A stretch of DNA of 64,000 bases from an uncultured Elusimicrobiales bacterium (GTDB lineage Bacteria; Elusimicrobiota; Elusimicrobia; Elusimicrobiales; Elusimicrobiaceae). Positions 34,004 to 44,353 of this stretch are shown here, piece after piece. Where the stretch lies: positions 62,001-126,000 of the forward strand of contig CALUVB010000003.1 of the NCBI GenBank assembly GCA_944324115.1, in the 5' to 3' direction. The notes under the pieces are model-generated. The model was not told the DNA's origin, did not search any database, and saw only the letters and a list, made by a program, of their open reading frames with translations. The translations under genes were made by a program, and so were the position numbers. The first letter of the stretch is position 1. Each line of letters opens with the position of its first letter.

Positions 34004-34040
34004 AATATTTGTTTTTACAGAATGTTCGGGTATGGAGGCA

Positions 34041-34583
34041 TTATTTGTATTTGTTGTAACTGACCATTTCTGCCAGTTCTTTGCGCGGGCGCGGGGCAGG
34101 TGCCTCGGCCGGATAGCCAACGGCAATTAAATGTTCAATTTTTTTGCTTTTAGGCAAGTGCAAAAATTTCTCCGCCTTATTGCTGTTCAGCCAGCCTATC
34201 CAACAGGTGCCAAGCCCCAAATCATGGGCGCGTAATACGAAATGTTCGCCGGAGATGCCTTGGTCCACTAAATAAAATTCTGTTCTGCGGAAGAAATTGC
34301 CTATGCGGGCGGTAAAGTTGCCTTTGTCGGACACTACGGCAATTAATACGGGCGCTTGGGCGGCCCATTTGGTCATGGCATACACTCCGCTGAATGCCTC
34401 TTTGCAAAAGTCTTCTTTTATTTTGGGATCATCTAACACTACATAATGCCACGGCTGGGAATTACAGGCCGAAGGAGCCAACCGCGCCGCTTCCAAACAG
34501 GCGTTTATTTTTTCACGCTCTACCGGTTTATCCAAATATTTGCGCACGCTGCGCCGTTGGGCGATGACTTGTTCCAATTCCAT
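34041..34583 (-). CDS. Nitroreductase-family FMN protein
   Basis: A 180-residue flavoprotein that transfers hydride from NAD(P)H to nitro or quinone-type substrates. Marks: the N-terminal AQRRSVRKYLDKPVE (FMN phosphate-binding Arg-Ser-x-Arg), ARLAPSACNSQPWHYVVL, and the GLGTCWIGWLN segment near residue 125; KKIEHLIAVGYPAE closes the domain. The physiological substrate is unknown. GAGGAG precedes the ATG. Confidence 0.93.
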   Translation of the reverse strand: MELEQVIAQRRSVRKYLDKPVEREKINACLEAARLAPSACNSQPWHYVVLDDPKIKEDFCKEAFSGVYAMTKWAAQAPVLIAVVSDKGNFTARIGNFFRRTEFYLVDQGISGEHFVLRAHDLGLGTCWIGWLNSNKAEKFLHLPKSKKIEHLIAVGYPAEAPAPRPRKELAEMVSYNKYK

Positions 34584-34774
34584 AGTTTCTCCTCTTGTTA
34601 GACTACTTTAATGGTAGCAAAAAATAGTTTGGCTGGGAAAAAGTATTTTAGTTAAATAAAAAGCTTGTTTGTAAAATAAAAAATTAATATATAATGTTTA
34701 AAAATAATAAAATTAATGTTTTATAATTAATTGTATGCTTATGCAAAATATCTAGGTCAGATTTCCGGGGGGAA

Positions 34775-34990
34775 ATGATGAGTGAGAAAGAAGACTTCAC
34801 CGCTTGTCAATGTGATGAGAAAGCGGCAGGGGGTATGGCTGCTTCCAGCGTAGCCAAATATTTTAAAGAGAACCGTTGGAAAATTATTTCTTTTTTTCCA
34901 AATGCCAAATGTGCCGGCCGAGTAAGCAAAACATTGCGTGTAAACCGCAAAAAGCGCAAGGAGCCCAACCTTCAAAATAAACCTTCGTAA
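34775..34990 (+). CDS. Possible small basic protein (71 aa)
   Basis: An open frame beginning MMSEKEDFTACQCDEKAAGG with a very basic C-terminus (KTLRVNRKKRKEPN). A GGGGGGAAATG ribosome binding site and a TATAAT box at about 34723 upstream suggest expression. It overlaps the 3' end of the convergent YqaA-like gene by 19 nt. No family recognised. Confidence 0.4.
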   Translation: MMSEKEDFTACQCDEKAAGGMAASSVAKYFKENRWKIISFFPNAKCAGRVSKTLRVNRKKRKEPNLQNKPS

Positions 34991-35409
34991 AGCCCCCATA
35001 AAGCCGTATAACGCAGCCCGCGGCTGAGTGCGGCAGCTCCAGCGAACAAAAGCGGACTGGTGCAGGATATCCCTGCCGTTATGGCCACCGCATCACCGAT
35101 AAGAGGCATGCCGGTTAACAGCAGGCTGCTTTTCCCGTGTCGTTGTAAAATCCGTTCAGCGCGTAATAAATATTCTTGTTTAATGGGAAACCACTTTTTC
35201 TTTTCAAAAATACGTATGTAGCGGCCCATATAATAATTCCCCAAGCCTCCCAGCACGCTGCCTGCTACGGCGGTGCACAGCAGCAGCCAAGGGCGGTACT
35301 GATCCGTGGCAAAAAGAACCAATAGGAGAACGTCTGTTTGCGGAGGAATAAGAGTGGCTGATTCAATGGATACAAGAAATAAAATAATCAAAACATGTAT
35401 TTCTGCCAT
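34972..35409 (-). CDS. YqaA/DedA-like small membrane protein
   Basis: A 145-residue protein with four hydrophobic segments. ESATLIPPQTDVLLLVLF near the N-terminus and the GSVLGGLGNYYMGRYI re-entrant-type motif are typical of the SNARE-associated/DedA superfamily (YqaA branch), which handles membrane phospholipid or proton-coupled transport. The middle part (EKKKWFPIKQEYLLRAERILQRHGKSSLLLTGMPLIGD) contains the conserved basic loop. Exact function is unknown. GAGAAG precedes the ATG. Confidence 0.8.
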   Translation of the reverse strand: MAEIHVLIILFLVSIESATLIPPQTDVLLLVLFATDQYRPWLLLCTAVAGSVLGGLGNYYMGRYIRIFEKKKWFPIKQEYLLRAERILQRHGKSSLLLTGMPLIGDAVAITAGISCTSPLLFAGAAALSRGLRYTALWGLYEGLF

Positions 35410-35850
35410 AGACTTCTCTTGTAAATAATTTATTTTTAGAATAGTAAATTATGTAATCGTCTACATCAAAAAAAGTAATTAGTTTGTACTCTTTATAAGG
35501 GGGCTGTGTAAAAAACGCCATCATGTGCTGTTGTGTGTTTTAAAAGGGGTACGGAGAGAATGATGCTTTTGCGGGCTTCAAAGCTATATTTTATTGGCAG
35601 ACTGATCGATAATGTTGCAAGGTTGGGGGAAAAAACATTTGATTGGATTGGGGCGGCGTGCACCTGTCCACAACGAAGCCGGAACCATACGGCGGCAGTG
35701 TCGGGCTGTGGCGGATAAATAGTGCGTAGAGGGGACTGGAATGAAGTAGCGGCCCCTAATAAATCAACTTGTGGGGAAACGGATTGGGGTAAGGTAATTT
35801 TAAAACCCTACAAAAACGGGAAAAGACGGGAACAATTGCGGTATATGGGG
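35410..35850. other. Intergenic region with one weak small frame
   Basis: About 440 bp. A plus-strand frame from ATG 35563 to 35718 (51 codons, MLLRASKLYFIGRLIDNVARL...) has GGAGAG 6 nt upstream, but no family and no visible promoter. I see nothing else. Confidence 0.35.
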
Positions 35851-36336
35851 TTAATGGGGTGATGTTAATGCAATCTGCCAGCAGGCCTTTTTTTCTTCGT
35901 ATGAAAGAGACGCGTACGCCGGGCTGGTGGAGGGCAAACGGAAAAAGCGGCAGGAAGGCACTCCAAACGCCCGTTTGTAATAGGCAAAAGCTGCCGCTCC
36001 ATTAAACAGCAGGGTATGTATGTGGGGAAATTGCTGGAAAAGAGCAGGAAAACAGTTGGCGGTTGGGCGGGTGATTTGGGAATCTGCGCTTCCTGTGCGC
36101 CGGCAGGAGCTTAAAGTGTCCCATAAGCCCAGCCCGTGGGAGAGGATAACGGCCTGTTTGTCAGTATAATCTTTGGGCGGGCGCCCCGCTTCAAATACAT
36201 CAAAAATGATACGCCAGAACTGGTTGCGCGGGTGTGCGTAATACTGCCCGGCGGCTAAAGACACCCGCCCCGGCATACTGCCTATAATCAATATTCGGGT
36301 GTGGGGAGCGACCAAAGGAGGAAAGCTTTTTGGCAT
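35851..36336 (-). CDS. DNA-deoxyinosine glycosylase (HDG, uracil-DNA glycosylase superfamily)
   Basis: A 161-residue base-excision enzyme that removes hypoxanthine (and often uracil) from DNA. The N-terminal LIIGSMPGRVSLAAGQYYAHPRNQFWRIIFDVF is the characteristic motif of this small UDG-superfamily group. LGLWDTLSSCRRTGSADSQI and a LLFNGAAAF strand follow, and the C-terminal LPSTSPAYASLSYEEKKACW is the DNA-intercalation loop region. ATG 36336 is chosen because it removes a non-homologous extension and leaves a 2-bp gap after the macrodomain stop, so the two genes form an operon. Confidence 0.87.
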   Translation of the reverse strand: MPKSFPPLVAPHTRILIIGSMPGRVSLAAGQYYAHPRNQFWRIIFDVFEAGRPPKDYTDKQAVILSHGLGLWDTLSSCRRTGSADSQITRPTANCFPALFQQFPHIHTLLFNGAAAFAYYKRAFGVPSCRFFRLPSTSPAYASLSYEEKKACWQIALTSPH

Positions 36337-36338
36337 AG

Positions 36339-36848
36339 TTATTTCTCCAGCAAATGTTGGTAAATGTGCCAATCTATAGGCAGGAAACAAACAAAATAAA
36401 TGGTGTTAAATGCAGAGGGATTGCGGGAAATAAATTGTTTTACGGTGCTTAAAGCAGTTTTGGCGGCCAGCTCATGCGGAAAACCATAGGCGCCGGTGGA
36501 TATACAGGGAAAAGCGATGCGTTGAATGTCATAACGCCGGGCTAGCTCCAAAGAACAAGTGTAACAGCTGCGCAGCAACATTTCTTCATTCTGCTTTCCT
36601 CCATGCCATACCGGCCCCGGCGTGTGAATAATATAACGTGCCGGCAAAGCAAAACCTGGCGTAATCTTGGCTTCTCCAGTACGACAGCCGCCCAAAGCGC
36701 GGCAAGCTGCCAGCAGCTGCGGTCCGGCGGCATGATGTATGGCGCCATCTACCCCGCCTCCGCCCAAAAGAGAGCAATTGGCCGCATTTACAATAGCGTC
36801 TGTATGCAGACGGGTAATGTCGGTCTGTAAAGCAGTCAGTTCAGTCAT
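36339..36848 (-). CDS. Macrodomain protein (O-acetyl-ADP-ribose deacetylase-like)
   Basis: A 169-residue single macrodomain that binds ADP-ribose and removes acyl or ADP-ribosyl groups. Marks: [30 protein letters not shown] (ligand-binding loop 1, with catalytic-type Asn and Asp), [10 protein letters not shown], and [18 protein letters not shown] (loop 2). The start at 36848 is supported by TATGAT ending 6 nt upstream (leaderless) and by homologous length. It is the first gene of an operon with a DNA glycosylase, which suggests a link to DNA damage or ADP-ribose signalling. Confidence 0.92.
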   Translation of the reverse strand: MTELTALQTDITRLHTDAIVNAANCSLLGGGGVDGAIHHAAGPQLLAACRALGGCRTGEAKITPGFALPARYIIHTPGPVWHGGKQNEEMLLRSCYTCSLELARRYDIQRIAFPCISTGAYGFPHELAAKTALSTVKQFISRNPSAFNTIYFVCFLPIDWHIYQHLLEK

Positions 36849-36872
36849 GGTTTTATCATAGCAATTTTCCAT

Positions 36873-36909
36873 GGGCCTTTCGGCCCTGTTTTTTTGGGTC
36901 TTAGGACCC
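36873..36909. repeat. Two adjacent palindromes upstream of the giant gene
   Basis: GGGCCTTTCGGCCC (36873-36886) followed by T7, and GGGTCTTAGGACCC (36896-36909). The first with its T run could be a terminator; the second resembles elements at 4493 and 26299. Confidence 0.5.
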
Positions 36910-36933
36910 TTGTGCGTGAGATATGTAAACGCA

Positions 36934-36947
36934 TATACTAAAAATAT
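36934..36947 (+). promoter_or_regulatory. -10 box of the giant gene, near-leaderless
   Basis: TATACT at 36934-36939, 8 nt before the ATG at 36948, with no Shine-Dalgarno sequence. Confidence 0.5.
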
Positions 36948-39900
36948 ATGATGCGCCGCATTATCTCATTACTTCTTGCAATACTGCTGGTAGGGCAGAG
37001 TGCAACTGTTGTTTGGGCTGAAAAACGCCCGGCTAAAACTTTTTTTGAAAAGTCCGGCTGGCTGGACCACCTTTCCAATACCATGCGCCGCGTGGCACAA
37101 CAGGGAGAAGCCGGAGCTTACCGTTTATACAAAAACCCAAATCCTTCCCCTCGTAATGCTTATGAGCGCGCCAATATACATCAAGCCAATCTGACGGATT
37201 TGGCTATGTATAAAAACAGTACTGTTTACCGCCAGGCCAAACAAATCAGAGATGCTTTTTTGCCTAATGCGGAGCCTGCCTCCCCGGCGACGGAGGAGAG
37301 CTTGACGCCTGAAGATTTGCGGGAAATACGCTCCGCCGTCGCGGAGCTGATGGCTTTGTACCGCACCAAAGGCCTGTATTATCCTATTGTTGTTCAGAGC
37401 GTGCTGGAAGTGGCGCACCAACTGCTTCCTTTGCAAAAACAGTATTGGTTTTTCTCCATACAGGATATTAAAGATTTGAAGGCTTTGTATCGGCGTATTT
37501 TGACTGCCGAAACCCAGTGCGGGCAGGGCGAAGGATACCGCTTGTTTTGTGAAGGCAGAGCAGACGCATTGGAAAGCTTGGCCTGGCTGGCGCAAGGTGA
37601 TCAGGACGCCCAATTGATGGTACAGGCACTCAAACAAGATTTGCAGCAGCCCATTATTTCCAGAGAATTGTTGGCGGCGGCGTCGGCCTTGTTGGATATG
37701 GAAAAAGAGCGGTTTTTGGAGCCGGTATTAGAAGAAGCGGTGAAAAGAGAAGGAGATAACTTTTGGCAGAAAATAGATGTTTTTATGACCGGGTGGTGGA
37801 TTGACAAAATACAATTTAGCCAGGGGCGTTATTTAGGAAATGTGTCGGCGTTGGGTGTATTGCCTGAGGTATATGAGGGGGCTGACGGAAATGTGTGGGA
37901 AGAATTGGCCCGTATGTTATATAACCAAGGCAGCCCCAGTGCAGATTCAGCCCGTTTGTTGGCCCGCTATGGCTTGGGTAGCTGTGAAGCCAAATTACAC
38001 GATTTTGACGGCGGCAAAATGATACAGTCAGACGGACACGCCGTGTACACGTCTGTACAGTGTCGGACCCTGCTTCCGTTTTTGGCTGGGGCTTTGGCCA
38101 GTGGGGTGAAAGAGGGCGCGCCGGAAGAATTAAACGAAGCGGCGCAAAGTTTGCATCTTTCTGCGGCGGCTTTAGTAGCCCGTTTATATTTTGAGAATGT
38201 GATGGGGGATTTGAATGCGGAAACGGAATTGCGCTTGGACCAACAGCTGTATGGCGTATTTGAACAAGACATTCGGGCCGCAGAAAAGAAGCGTCAAGAA
38301 ACTTTGGCTCATAACCAGCGTTTGAATAAACAAATCCAGCAGCTGCAGAAACAGCTGGACTCCTCTTTTTTGCCTTATGACGCCCAATCTGAAGATTCCC
38401 AGCTTCCTTTCAGCCTTGATGTTCGCTTGCAAATTGCCGCATTGGAGAAACAGAAAGTACCCGTACCGGCCCGGCCGGATTGCGCGCTCAAGCCGTATGA
38501 CCGCCAAAGCGATGTTTACCGACGCAAACAAACAGGACAAAATGTATACCGCGCCGTCAGGCGCGTTTCGGGTGCGGTAGACGTAGGATTGGGAATTTAT
38601 TATACATTGGCTCTGCCGGCGATGGCATGGAAAGGGGCCCAGTGGGGAATTTCTTTGCGTAATGGAATACAGGCCGTGCGTGCCGGACATATAACGGCTG
38701 AAGCGCGGCAGTTAGCGGCATTGTCGGGGCGTTTGAAAAAAATACGTTCACTGAGGCTTTCTTCGGCGGCAAAAGCAGTTAAACAGGGACTGGAAAAGGC
38801 AATTGTTTCCATAAAGCAAAGCCCTATCATCATGACGGATTTGCCGCAAATGAATGTTGCTAAGCTGTCTTTTGCCATGAACGGGCCTCAAGAAATTAAA
38901 ATGGCGGCCGCTGCAACGGAACCTGGCAAAGCGGGAGCGGCAGTCCGGCAGACCAAAGCTCTGACGGCGGCAGGAAACAGCGTTCGCGGCGTGGGGGAGA
39001 CTGTGTCCGCTGCGGGTAAAACAGCTGCCGCACCTCAAATATCTACTGCTTTTTTGCGTCGTATGCGCCTGCAGTTTGAAACGACTCCGGCCACCGCCCA
39101 GCATATTGACTGGGAGCATATGTATTTGGCGGCTTGGGCTACTTTGCAGAAAATGCAACAATTGACTGATACATATAAAGGTTCCCTTACGAATGTCTTA
39201 TCTGTGTTAAAACAAAATCCTGCCAATATGGGCAAAACACTGCGTTTGGCGCGGGATTATGCCCGTATGGAAAAAGATATAGCTTTTTATCAGAAATTGC
39301 GCGCGGAAGCGGGGTTGCCCGCCGATAAAATTACGGCTTTTGTCGCTGAGCAGAAAGGCGTGCTGGCGGCCAAAGGGCGGATGCAATTGGCGGGGCAATA
39401 TATTAGCTTGCTGCAAAAACGTTTTGCACAGCTGCCGGCCGGAAGCTCCACAGAGAAGGCGCGCCTAGTTAAAGAAATAAAAGCCGCTTGGGATATACAT
39501 GATGAGTTGGCCGCTCCGGAAGTATTGGCTTGGCCGAAAGACGGCGTAGCCGGTGTGCCGGCTATGCGGCGGCGGTTGACGGAATTGATAGAATCGGGTA
39601 CGCTTTCTGCTTTACAAAAGCAGGAGGCGCGGCAGTTGTTGAATAAATTGCTGGTGACTGTGTTGGATAATGACCAACAGGCCATCAGCCATTTGCGTAT
39701 TTTGAATATTCCCTTCCTGCAGAAAGCGCCTAATACTATATGGATTTGGGGAGACGACTTCTCCGGAAAGGATTTGTTAATTCGCAAGACTCCGCTGGGG
39801 TTCCCTATAGACCAAATAGTGCACAATAAAGTATTCCCTGATATTGCCCCTTTGTTGCAACAAGGCAAAGAAAATGTGCTGTTGATTAATGGACACGGGT

Positions 39901-42900
39901 ATATCTCTACAGGAGAAAACTGGAAATTAATCTTGCGCAAAGCCCGTGTGGGGGAACGCCGTCCGCAAGCTACGTTGACGGCTGAAAAAGTGATAGAAGC
40001 TGCGCTGAATTCTGATGTGGCGCGCACTTCGGTATATATTCACAGCTGCCAGTCTGGTGCGGTGTTTAATGATTTGAAAGATTTGTTTCAAAAATTTCCT
40101 CAGGCTGCTAAAAGAACCGAATGGTTTACCAATATGGCTCCGATGCAGGCGGTGTCCGTCTATGAAATCCCGGCCGTTGGAGTGGGCAGCGGCGTAAGAG
40201 AAAGATTATTGAATAAATTATTGCTTCAAATTATGAATAACGGCAATGGGTTGGCTGCGAGGGCCTGGGTAGGCGGAAGAGAAGTGTATCCGCTGCGGGC
40301 CAGCGTGCAACGGCTGGCGCGTGAAATAGAAGCGGCTCCTCAGGCGCAGAAAGCCGCTTTGTTAGATTTGCAGAGAGATTTACAGCAATTGTTGGATATT
40401 GCTGATGCGTCTGATATATATGAACTTCAAAAAGCGATAGGCGTATTTAGCAGCTACCACCCGGGGAATGTGCTCCGAGGATTATACGGAGGGGAAAAAG
40501 AATTCCGCTGGGGCATAAAACAACTGCCTGATGAAAGAGGAAATATTAACTTCTTTATCTTTTTGAAACCTCAATGGGTGGATTATGTAGCGCAGACCGC
40601 CCAGGAAATGTTTGCGTTGTTTAAGGAGCCTTCTTCTTCGTGGAGCACATTAAGCCACACGGAGGCCGTCTTGTCTTCTGTGAAACGGCTTAACAAAGAA
40701 TTTGTACGGGCCCCGCAAATATGGGAGCGTTTGACAGAATTACAAAAGAGCAATCCCGATGCTTGGAGAAACACGTTGCTTGGTAATACCGCTATACGGG
40801 ATTTTTCGGAAAGCATAGAATGGGGGCGCAGCGTGTTGCGTGATTTGGAAAGCAAGTGGACTGGGCGCGGCATTACCCAGCTGAGTGACCTGGAAGGGCA
40901 ACCTTCTTTGATGCGGCAGGCTTTGCAAGATGTTTCCAGTTTTGCCCAGCTGGAAAAACAGCTTGATGCGGCGGAAAAATTATTTTCTCTGTATAATCAG
41001 CAGGCAGGTTTTGCTACTTGGCAGGCCCCCAGTGCCGCACCTAAGCTTTCTGCTTTGTTTGCTGTGCAGAACAGGGCTGCTTTGGCAGAGAAATATATAA
41101 GCTATTTGTCAAAGAAGCGCCGTCATGCACTGCCTTTTATGCGTTCTGCGGTGGAAAGGGAATTGGCCCAGGCGATTAAATGGAAAGATGCCTTTGCGTT
41201 AGATGGCGTATTGCCTTGGAGCAGTGAATATTTGCCCTCTGCCCCGGCCTTGAGGAACTATTTGGAGCTTTTAGGGGAAAATAAGAAAAACTTTTCTCTG
41301 TTACAGCGCATGGAATACAATTCGCTGAAGCGGGCTTTGCACAGAAACGTGTTTTTTGGCGGGGAGCGCTTGCTAGAACTGCAAAACCGCATTTTCTTTT
41401 TGCCTCAAGCGCATAAGACTCCTAACAGTGTGTTTCTGTGGGGAGATGACTTGCTCCCGCGTCAAGCGTGGGAACGCAAAACGCTGGTTGGGTTTTTCCG
41501 CCCTAAAATGGTACGTTTTGTGCCCATGTCTGAAGTGTTGAAATCTTTTAAAGCCGGGGAAGAAAATGTCTTGTTGGCGCATGTACACGGCGGTATTTCG
41601 CGCAATGGTACATGGAAAGGAATTTTGGTGGAAGGAATAGAACGGCCCACGTTGACTTTTTCCGCGGAAGAAATCCTCCAGGCATTGCCTCAGACGCGTT
41701 CCTTATACAGCTCTATTTATTTAAATGGTTGTTTTTCCGGTACATTGATGGAAAATGTATTGGCTTTAAAATCTCGTTTTCCACAGGAAATCGCCAAGAG
41801 CGATTGGTTTGTAACGGCAGGGCGTTTCCAATATACTTCGGCGGAAAGTTTGCCGGCGGAAATAACCAGCGGCACCACCCGTAAAAAGCTTTTCAGCAAA
41901 CTTATAAGCCGCATGCGTTATAATGGAGACGGCCTGGCTGCCCGGGCTTTAATAGAAGGAAAAGAAATTTATCCGCTGCATCAGAGCGTCTTGCGTTTGG
42001 GCCGCCAAATACGCAAATCGGCTCCGGAGGAAAAAGAAGCGTTGGTGCGTTTGCAACAGGAGTTAACCCTGCTGGAGAAAGTGGCCGATGCCCGTACGAA
42101 TAAAGAATTGTTGCATGCGCTGCTTTCCTTGGAAGAGGCCCGCCCCGGCACCGTGCATAACATTAAGTTGTGGCAGAATAGCACTGCCCTTATGGGACTA
42201 CAATCCCGCCCAGCACACAGAATAGGTCCTGATGGTTTTGGGTGGGGGGTAGACCTTTCTAAAGCTACTGTGGACCATGTGCCGTTTGTACAGCTGAAAC
42301 AGCAATGGGTTGATTATGTGTCTGACACCGCCCAAAAGCTTTTTGAGCGTGTATCCCAGTTGCCGGCCGCTGTCAAACCTGTTTTTGAGCCGGAGGCTTT
42401 CAAACCTTTATTTTCTTCTAAGACGTCGGAATATATTTTTACCCATCGCCGGTTGTCGTTGATGACTGAGGGAATTGATGAAAGTTTCTTTAAAATTCCT
42501 GTTCATATCCCCAGTTCCAAAGAAATAAAGTTAAATCGTTTTGCGGCCGATAAATTTGAACGTGAATCTATATTGGCGCGATATATAGATCTGACGGAAG
42601 AATTTGAGCGCATACGCAAAGAAATTAATGTGGCGTTTTATTATGCCAAGAAAAATCCTTCCGCCTTAACTGCGATGGAAAAAAGGGCTTTAGAGAATGA
42701 TTTGTCTTCTCTGCGGAGCCGACTGCTTATTTTCCAGCATGAAGAATTGAAAGGAAAGCCCGTGCAGTCCATGGTTGACTGGATAGAGAATGCAGGAGAA
42801 ATTTTGTTCCCTATTCAGAGAGGGCATGTGCTGGATATGCCCTCATTCCCGCGTCCGGACCGGATATATAAACACAAAGAATTTTTCTTGCGGGATCCTA

Positions 42901-43403
42901 ATGGCAAAGCCTTTGACACTCCTCAGACTTTTTCTTCTCCGAAAGCTCAAAAACATTGGCTCTTGAAGCAAGAATCCCAACTTCCTAAACGGGTGGCGGT
43001 ATTAAATGACGATGAAGTAGTTTTGGGAAATTATGATGAGTGGATTTCCTCCGGGAAATTGGGCAATCATACGCAATGGACATTTTATTGGACTATAGAT
43101 GATTTTATGAAGGATTTAAAAAACGGAGAGAAGTTTGATTTGATTATTAGCGATTTAAATTTTAGCGATGGTGCGGCCCATTATTGGGTTGCTGTGTTGC
43201 GTACTCAAGGAGAGATTCATACTCCCATTATTGCTTCCAGCAGTTTCCCGGAGCAAGCTATAGACGGTATGCGCTTAATGCATGAGGGGTTTGATGGATA
43301 TTTGTCAGTGACACATCTGTCGTGTGAATATGGGGCGGGCAATCTGCTGCGCGCTCTGAATAATTATTTTAAATACCGAGATGCAAATAAGTGGATTCGC
43401 TGA
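36948..43403 (+). CDS. Giant exported protein: tandem caspase-like (clan CD) modules plus receiver-like C-terminus
   Basis: A 2151-residue protein with a signal peptide ([24 protein letters not shown]). Residues 25-560 are mainly helical, with a coiled-coil stretch near 450. A hydrophobic segment ([17 protein letters not shown]) lies around 550. Two homologous modules follow, offset by 564 residues. Each has a helical part, a WGDD motif (W934 and W1498) and a caspase-like pair of motifs: NGHGYIS with H983 and HSCQSG with C1034, then HVHGGIS with H1547 and NGCFSG with C1595. His-Gly and x-Cys-x-Ser-Gly about 50 residues apart are the dyad pattern of clan CD peptidases. Residues 2013-2150 resemble a receiver domain: [17 protein letters not shown] (D2069) and GFDGYLS, but the usual lysine is missing. 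Substrates are unknown. Domain assignments are from motif reading. Confidence 0.8.
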   Translation: MMRRIISLLLAILLVGQSATVVWAEKRPAKTFFEKSGWLDHLSNTMRRVAQQGEAGAYRLYKNPNPSPRNAYERANIHQANLTDLAMYKNSTVYRQAKQIRDAFLPNAEPASPATEESLTPEDLREIRSAVAELMALYRTKGLYYPIVVQSVLEVAHQLLPLQKQYWFFSIQDIKDLKALYRRILTAETQCGQGEGYRLFCEGRADALESLAWLAQGDQDAQLMVQALKQDLQQPIISRELLAAASALLDMEKERFLEPVLEEAVKREGDNFWQKIDVFMTGWWIDKIQFSQGRYLGNVSALGVLPEVYEGADGNVWEELARMLYNQGSPSADSARLLARYGLGSCEAKLHDFDGGKMIQSDGHAVYTSVQCRTLLPFLAGALASGVKEGAPEELNEAAQSLHLSAAALVARLYFENVMGDLNAETELRLDQQLYGVFEQDIRAAEKKRQETLAHNQRLNKQIQQLQKQLDSSFLPYDAQSEDSQLPFSLDVRLQIAALEKQKVPVPARPDCALKPYDRQSDVYRRKQTGQNVYRAVRRVSGAVDVGLGIYYTLALPAMAWKGAQWGISLRNGIQAVRAGHITAEARQLAALSGRLKKIRSLRLSSAAKAVKQGLEKAIVSIKQSPIIMTDLPQMNVAKLSFAMNGPQEIKMAAAATEPGKAGAAVRQTKALTAAGNSVRGVGETVSAAGKTAAAPQISTAFLRRMRLQFETTPATAQHIDWEHMYLAAWATLQKMQQLTDTYKGSLTNVLSVLKQNPANMGKTLRLARDYARMEKDIAFYQKLRAEAGLPADKITAFVAEQKGVLAAKGRMQLAGQYISLLQKRFAQLPAGSSTEKARLVKEIKAAWDIHDELAAPEVLAWPKDGVAGVPAMRRRLTELIESGTLSALQKQEARQLLNKLLVTVLDNDQQAISHLRILNIPFLQKAPNTIWIWGDDFSGKDLLIRKTPLGFPIDQIVHNKVFPDIAPLLQQGKENVLLINGHGYISTGENWKLILRKARVGERRPQATLTAEKVIEAALNSDVARTSVYIHSCQSGAVFNDLKDLFQKFPQAAKRTEWFTNMAPMQAVSVYEIPAVGVGSGVRERLLNKLLLQIMNNGNGLAARAWVGGREVYPLRASVQRLAREIEAAPQAQKAALLDLQRDLQQLLDIADASDIYELQKAIGVFSSYHPGNVLRGLYGGEKEFRWGIKQLPDERGNINFFIFLKPQWVDYVAQTAQEMFALFKEPSSSWSTLSHTEAVLSSVKRLNKEFVRAPQIWERLTELQKSNPDAWRNTLLGNTAIRDFSESIEWGRSVLRDLESKWTGRGITQLSDLEGQPSLMRQALQDVSSFAQLEKQLDAAEKLFSLYNQQAGFATWQAPSAAPKLSALFAVQNRAALAEKYISYLSKKRRHALPFMRSAVERELAQAIKWKDAFALDGVLPWSSEYLPSAPALRNYLELLGENKKNFSLLQRMEYNSLKRALHRNVFFGGERLLELQNRIFFLPQAHKTPNSVFLWGDDLLPRQAWERKTLVGFFRPKMVRFVPMSEVLKSFKAGEENVLLAHVHGGISRNGTWKGILVEGIERPTLTFSAEEILQALPQTRSLYSSIYLNGCFSGTLMENVLALKSRFPQEIAKSDWFVTAGRFQYTSAESLPAEITSGTTRKKLFSKLISRMRYNGDGLAARALIEGKEIYPLHQSVLRLGRQIRKSAPEEKEALVRLQQELTLLEKVADARTNKELLHALLSLEEARPGTVHNIKLWQNSTALMGLQSRPAHRIGPDGFGWGVDLSKATVDHVPFVQLKQQWVDYVSDTAQKLFERVSQLPAAVKPVFEPEAFKPLFSSKTSEYIFTHRRLSLMTEGIDESFFKIPVHIPSSKEIKLNRFAADKFERESILARYIDLTEEFERIRKEINVAFYYAKKNPSALTAMEKRALENDLSSLRSRLLIFQHEELKGKPVQSMVDWIENAGEILFPIQRGHVLDMPSFPRPDRIYKHKEFFLRDPNGKAFDTPQTFSSPKAQKHWLLKQESQLPKRVAVLNDDEVVLGNYDEWISSGKLGNHTQWTFYWTIDDFMKDLKNGEKFDLIISDLNFSDGAAHYWVAVLRTQGEIHTPIIASSSFPEQAIDGMRLMHEGFDGYLSVTHLSCEYGAGNLLRALNNYFKYRDANKWIR

Positions 43404-43415
43404 TAGTTTATAGAC

Positions 43416-43442
43416 AAAACCGGCTTTTGGGCCGGTTTTTTG
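43416..43442 (+). terminator. Intrinsic terminator
   Basis: AAAACCGGC / GCCGGTTTT stem followed by T, 13 bp after the giant gene stop. Confidence 0.9.
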
Positions 43443-43482
43443 TATATGACAAACCCCGGCAGCTGCGGGGAATATCAGATAA

Positions 43483-43507
43483 AAACAGCTCTTGGCGCAA
43501 GCTGTTT
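43483..43507 (-). terminator. Intrinsic terminator overlapping a stop codon
   Basis: AAACAGCT / AGCTGTTT with a 9-nt loop; the stem starts in the stop codon of the minus-strand aldo/keto reductase gene. Confidence 0.7.
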
Positions 43508-44279
43508 AGGAGGCTAGGCTGCTTAAGGCCTGAATGTCTTGCGCGGAAAGCTCAAAGTCAAAGACGTCTAAATTTTCTTTCATGCGGCTGGCATTGGCGG
43601 CTTTGGGCAGGGGAATCACGTCATTTTGGATAATCCAGCGTAGCACAATTTGGGCCGGGGTTTTGTTATATTGGTCGGCCAGTTTGCCGACAAGCGGCGG
43701 CTTTAGCGCTTCTCCCCGCATAAGCGGGCTGTAAGCTTGCAGTTTGATTCCGTGCCGGTCGCAGTAAGCTTTCAATTCTTTTTGTTGGCAAAGCGGGTGG
43801 TATTCCACTTGATTTACCATGGGACTAATATCCCCTTGCTGTATTAATTCCTCCAGATCTGCTATTTGAAAGTTGGATACTCCAATTGATTTGGCGCGGC
43901 CTTCTTTATACAGAGTTTCCAGCGCTTGCCATGTTTCCAAATTTTTCTCCGCCGGCCAGTGAATCAAATATAAATCCAAATAATCCGTACCCAGCTTGTG
44001 CAGGGAAACGTCAAATGCGTTTAACGTGTCGTCATAGCCATGTTGGTTGTTCCATACTTTGCTGCTGAGGAAAATATCTTTTCTCTTTAACCCGCTTTGG
44101 CTGAGGGCTTGGCCTATGTATTGTTCATTATTATAGAAGGCAGCCGTGTCCAGCAGGCGGTATCCCGCGGATAATGCTTGACGAAAAGTATGTACCGCTT
44201 GGACAGGATCGTCAATTTTGTAAGTGCCAAATCCGATGAGCGGTATTTCGTGTCCGTTTTTAAGTCGTGTGTATTGCAT
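43506..44279 (-). CDS. Aldo/keto reductase
   Basis: A 257-residue NADPH-dependent carbonyl reductase of the AKR superfamily (2,5-diketogluconate reductase-like length). The tetrad is visible: Asp and Tyr in LLDTAAFYNNE, Lys in LSSKVWN and His in LYLIHWP. IGVSNFQIADLEEL, NQVEYHPLCQQKEL and the NADPH-binding IPLPKAANASRMKENLDVF follow. Substrate is unknown. GAGGATACC precedes the ATG. Confidence 0.95.
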   Translation of the reverse strand: MQYTRLKNGHEIPLIGFGTYKIDDPVQAVHTFRQALSAGYRLLDTAAFYNNEQYIGQALSQSGLKRKDIFLSSKVWNNQHGYDDTLNAFDVSLHKLGTDYLDLYLIHWPAEKNLETWQALETLYKEGRAKSIGVSNFQIADLEELIQQGDISPMVNQVEYHPLCQQKELKAYCDRHGIKLQAYSPLMRGEALKPPLVGKLADQYNKTPAQIVLRWIIQNDVIPLPKAANASRMKENLDVFDFELSAQDIQALSSLAS

Positions 44280-44353
44280 GGTATCCTCTGGTGTATGCTC
44301 CAGTTTCGTGCAAAACCCGTTAGCAGATTATATAATAAAAAAACGGAGGGTTT

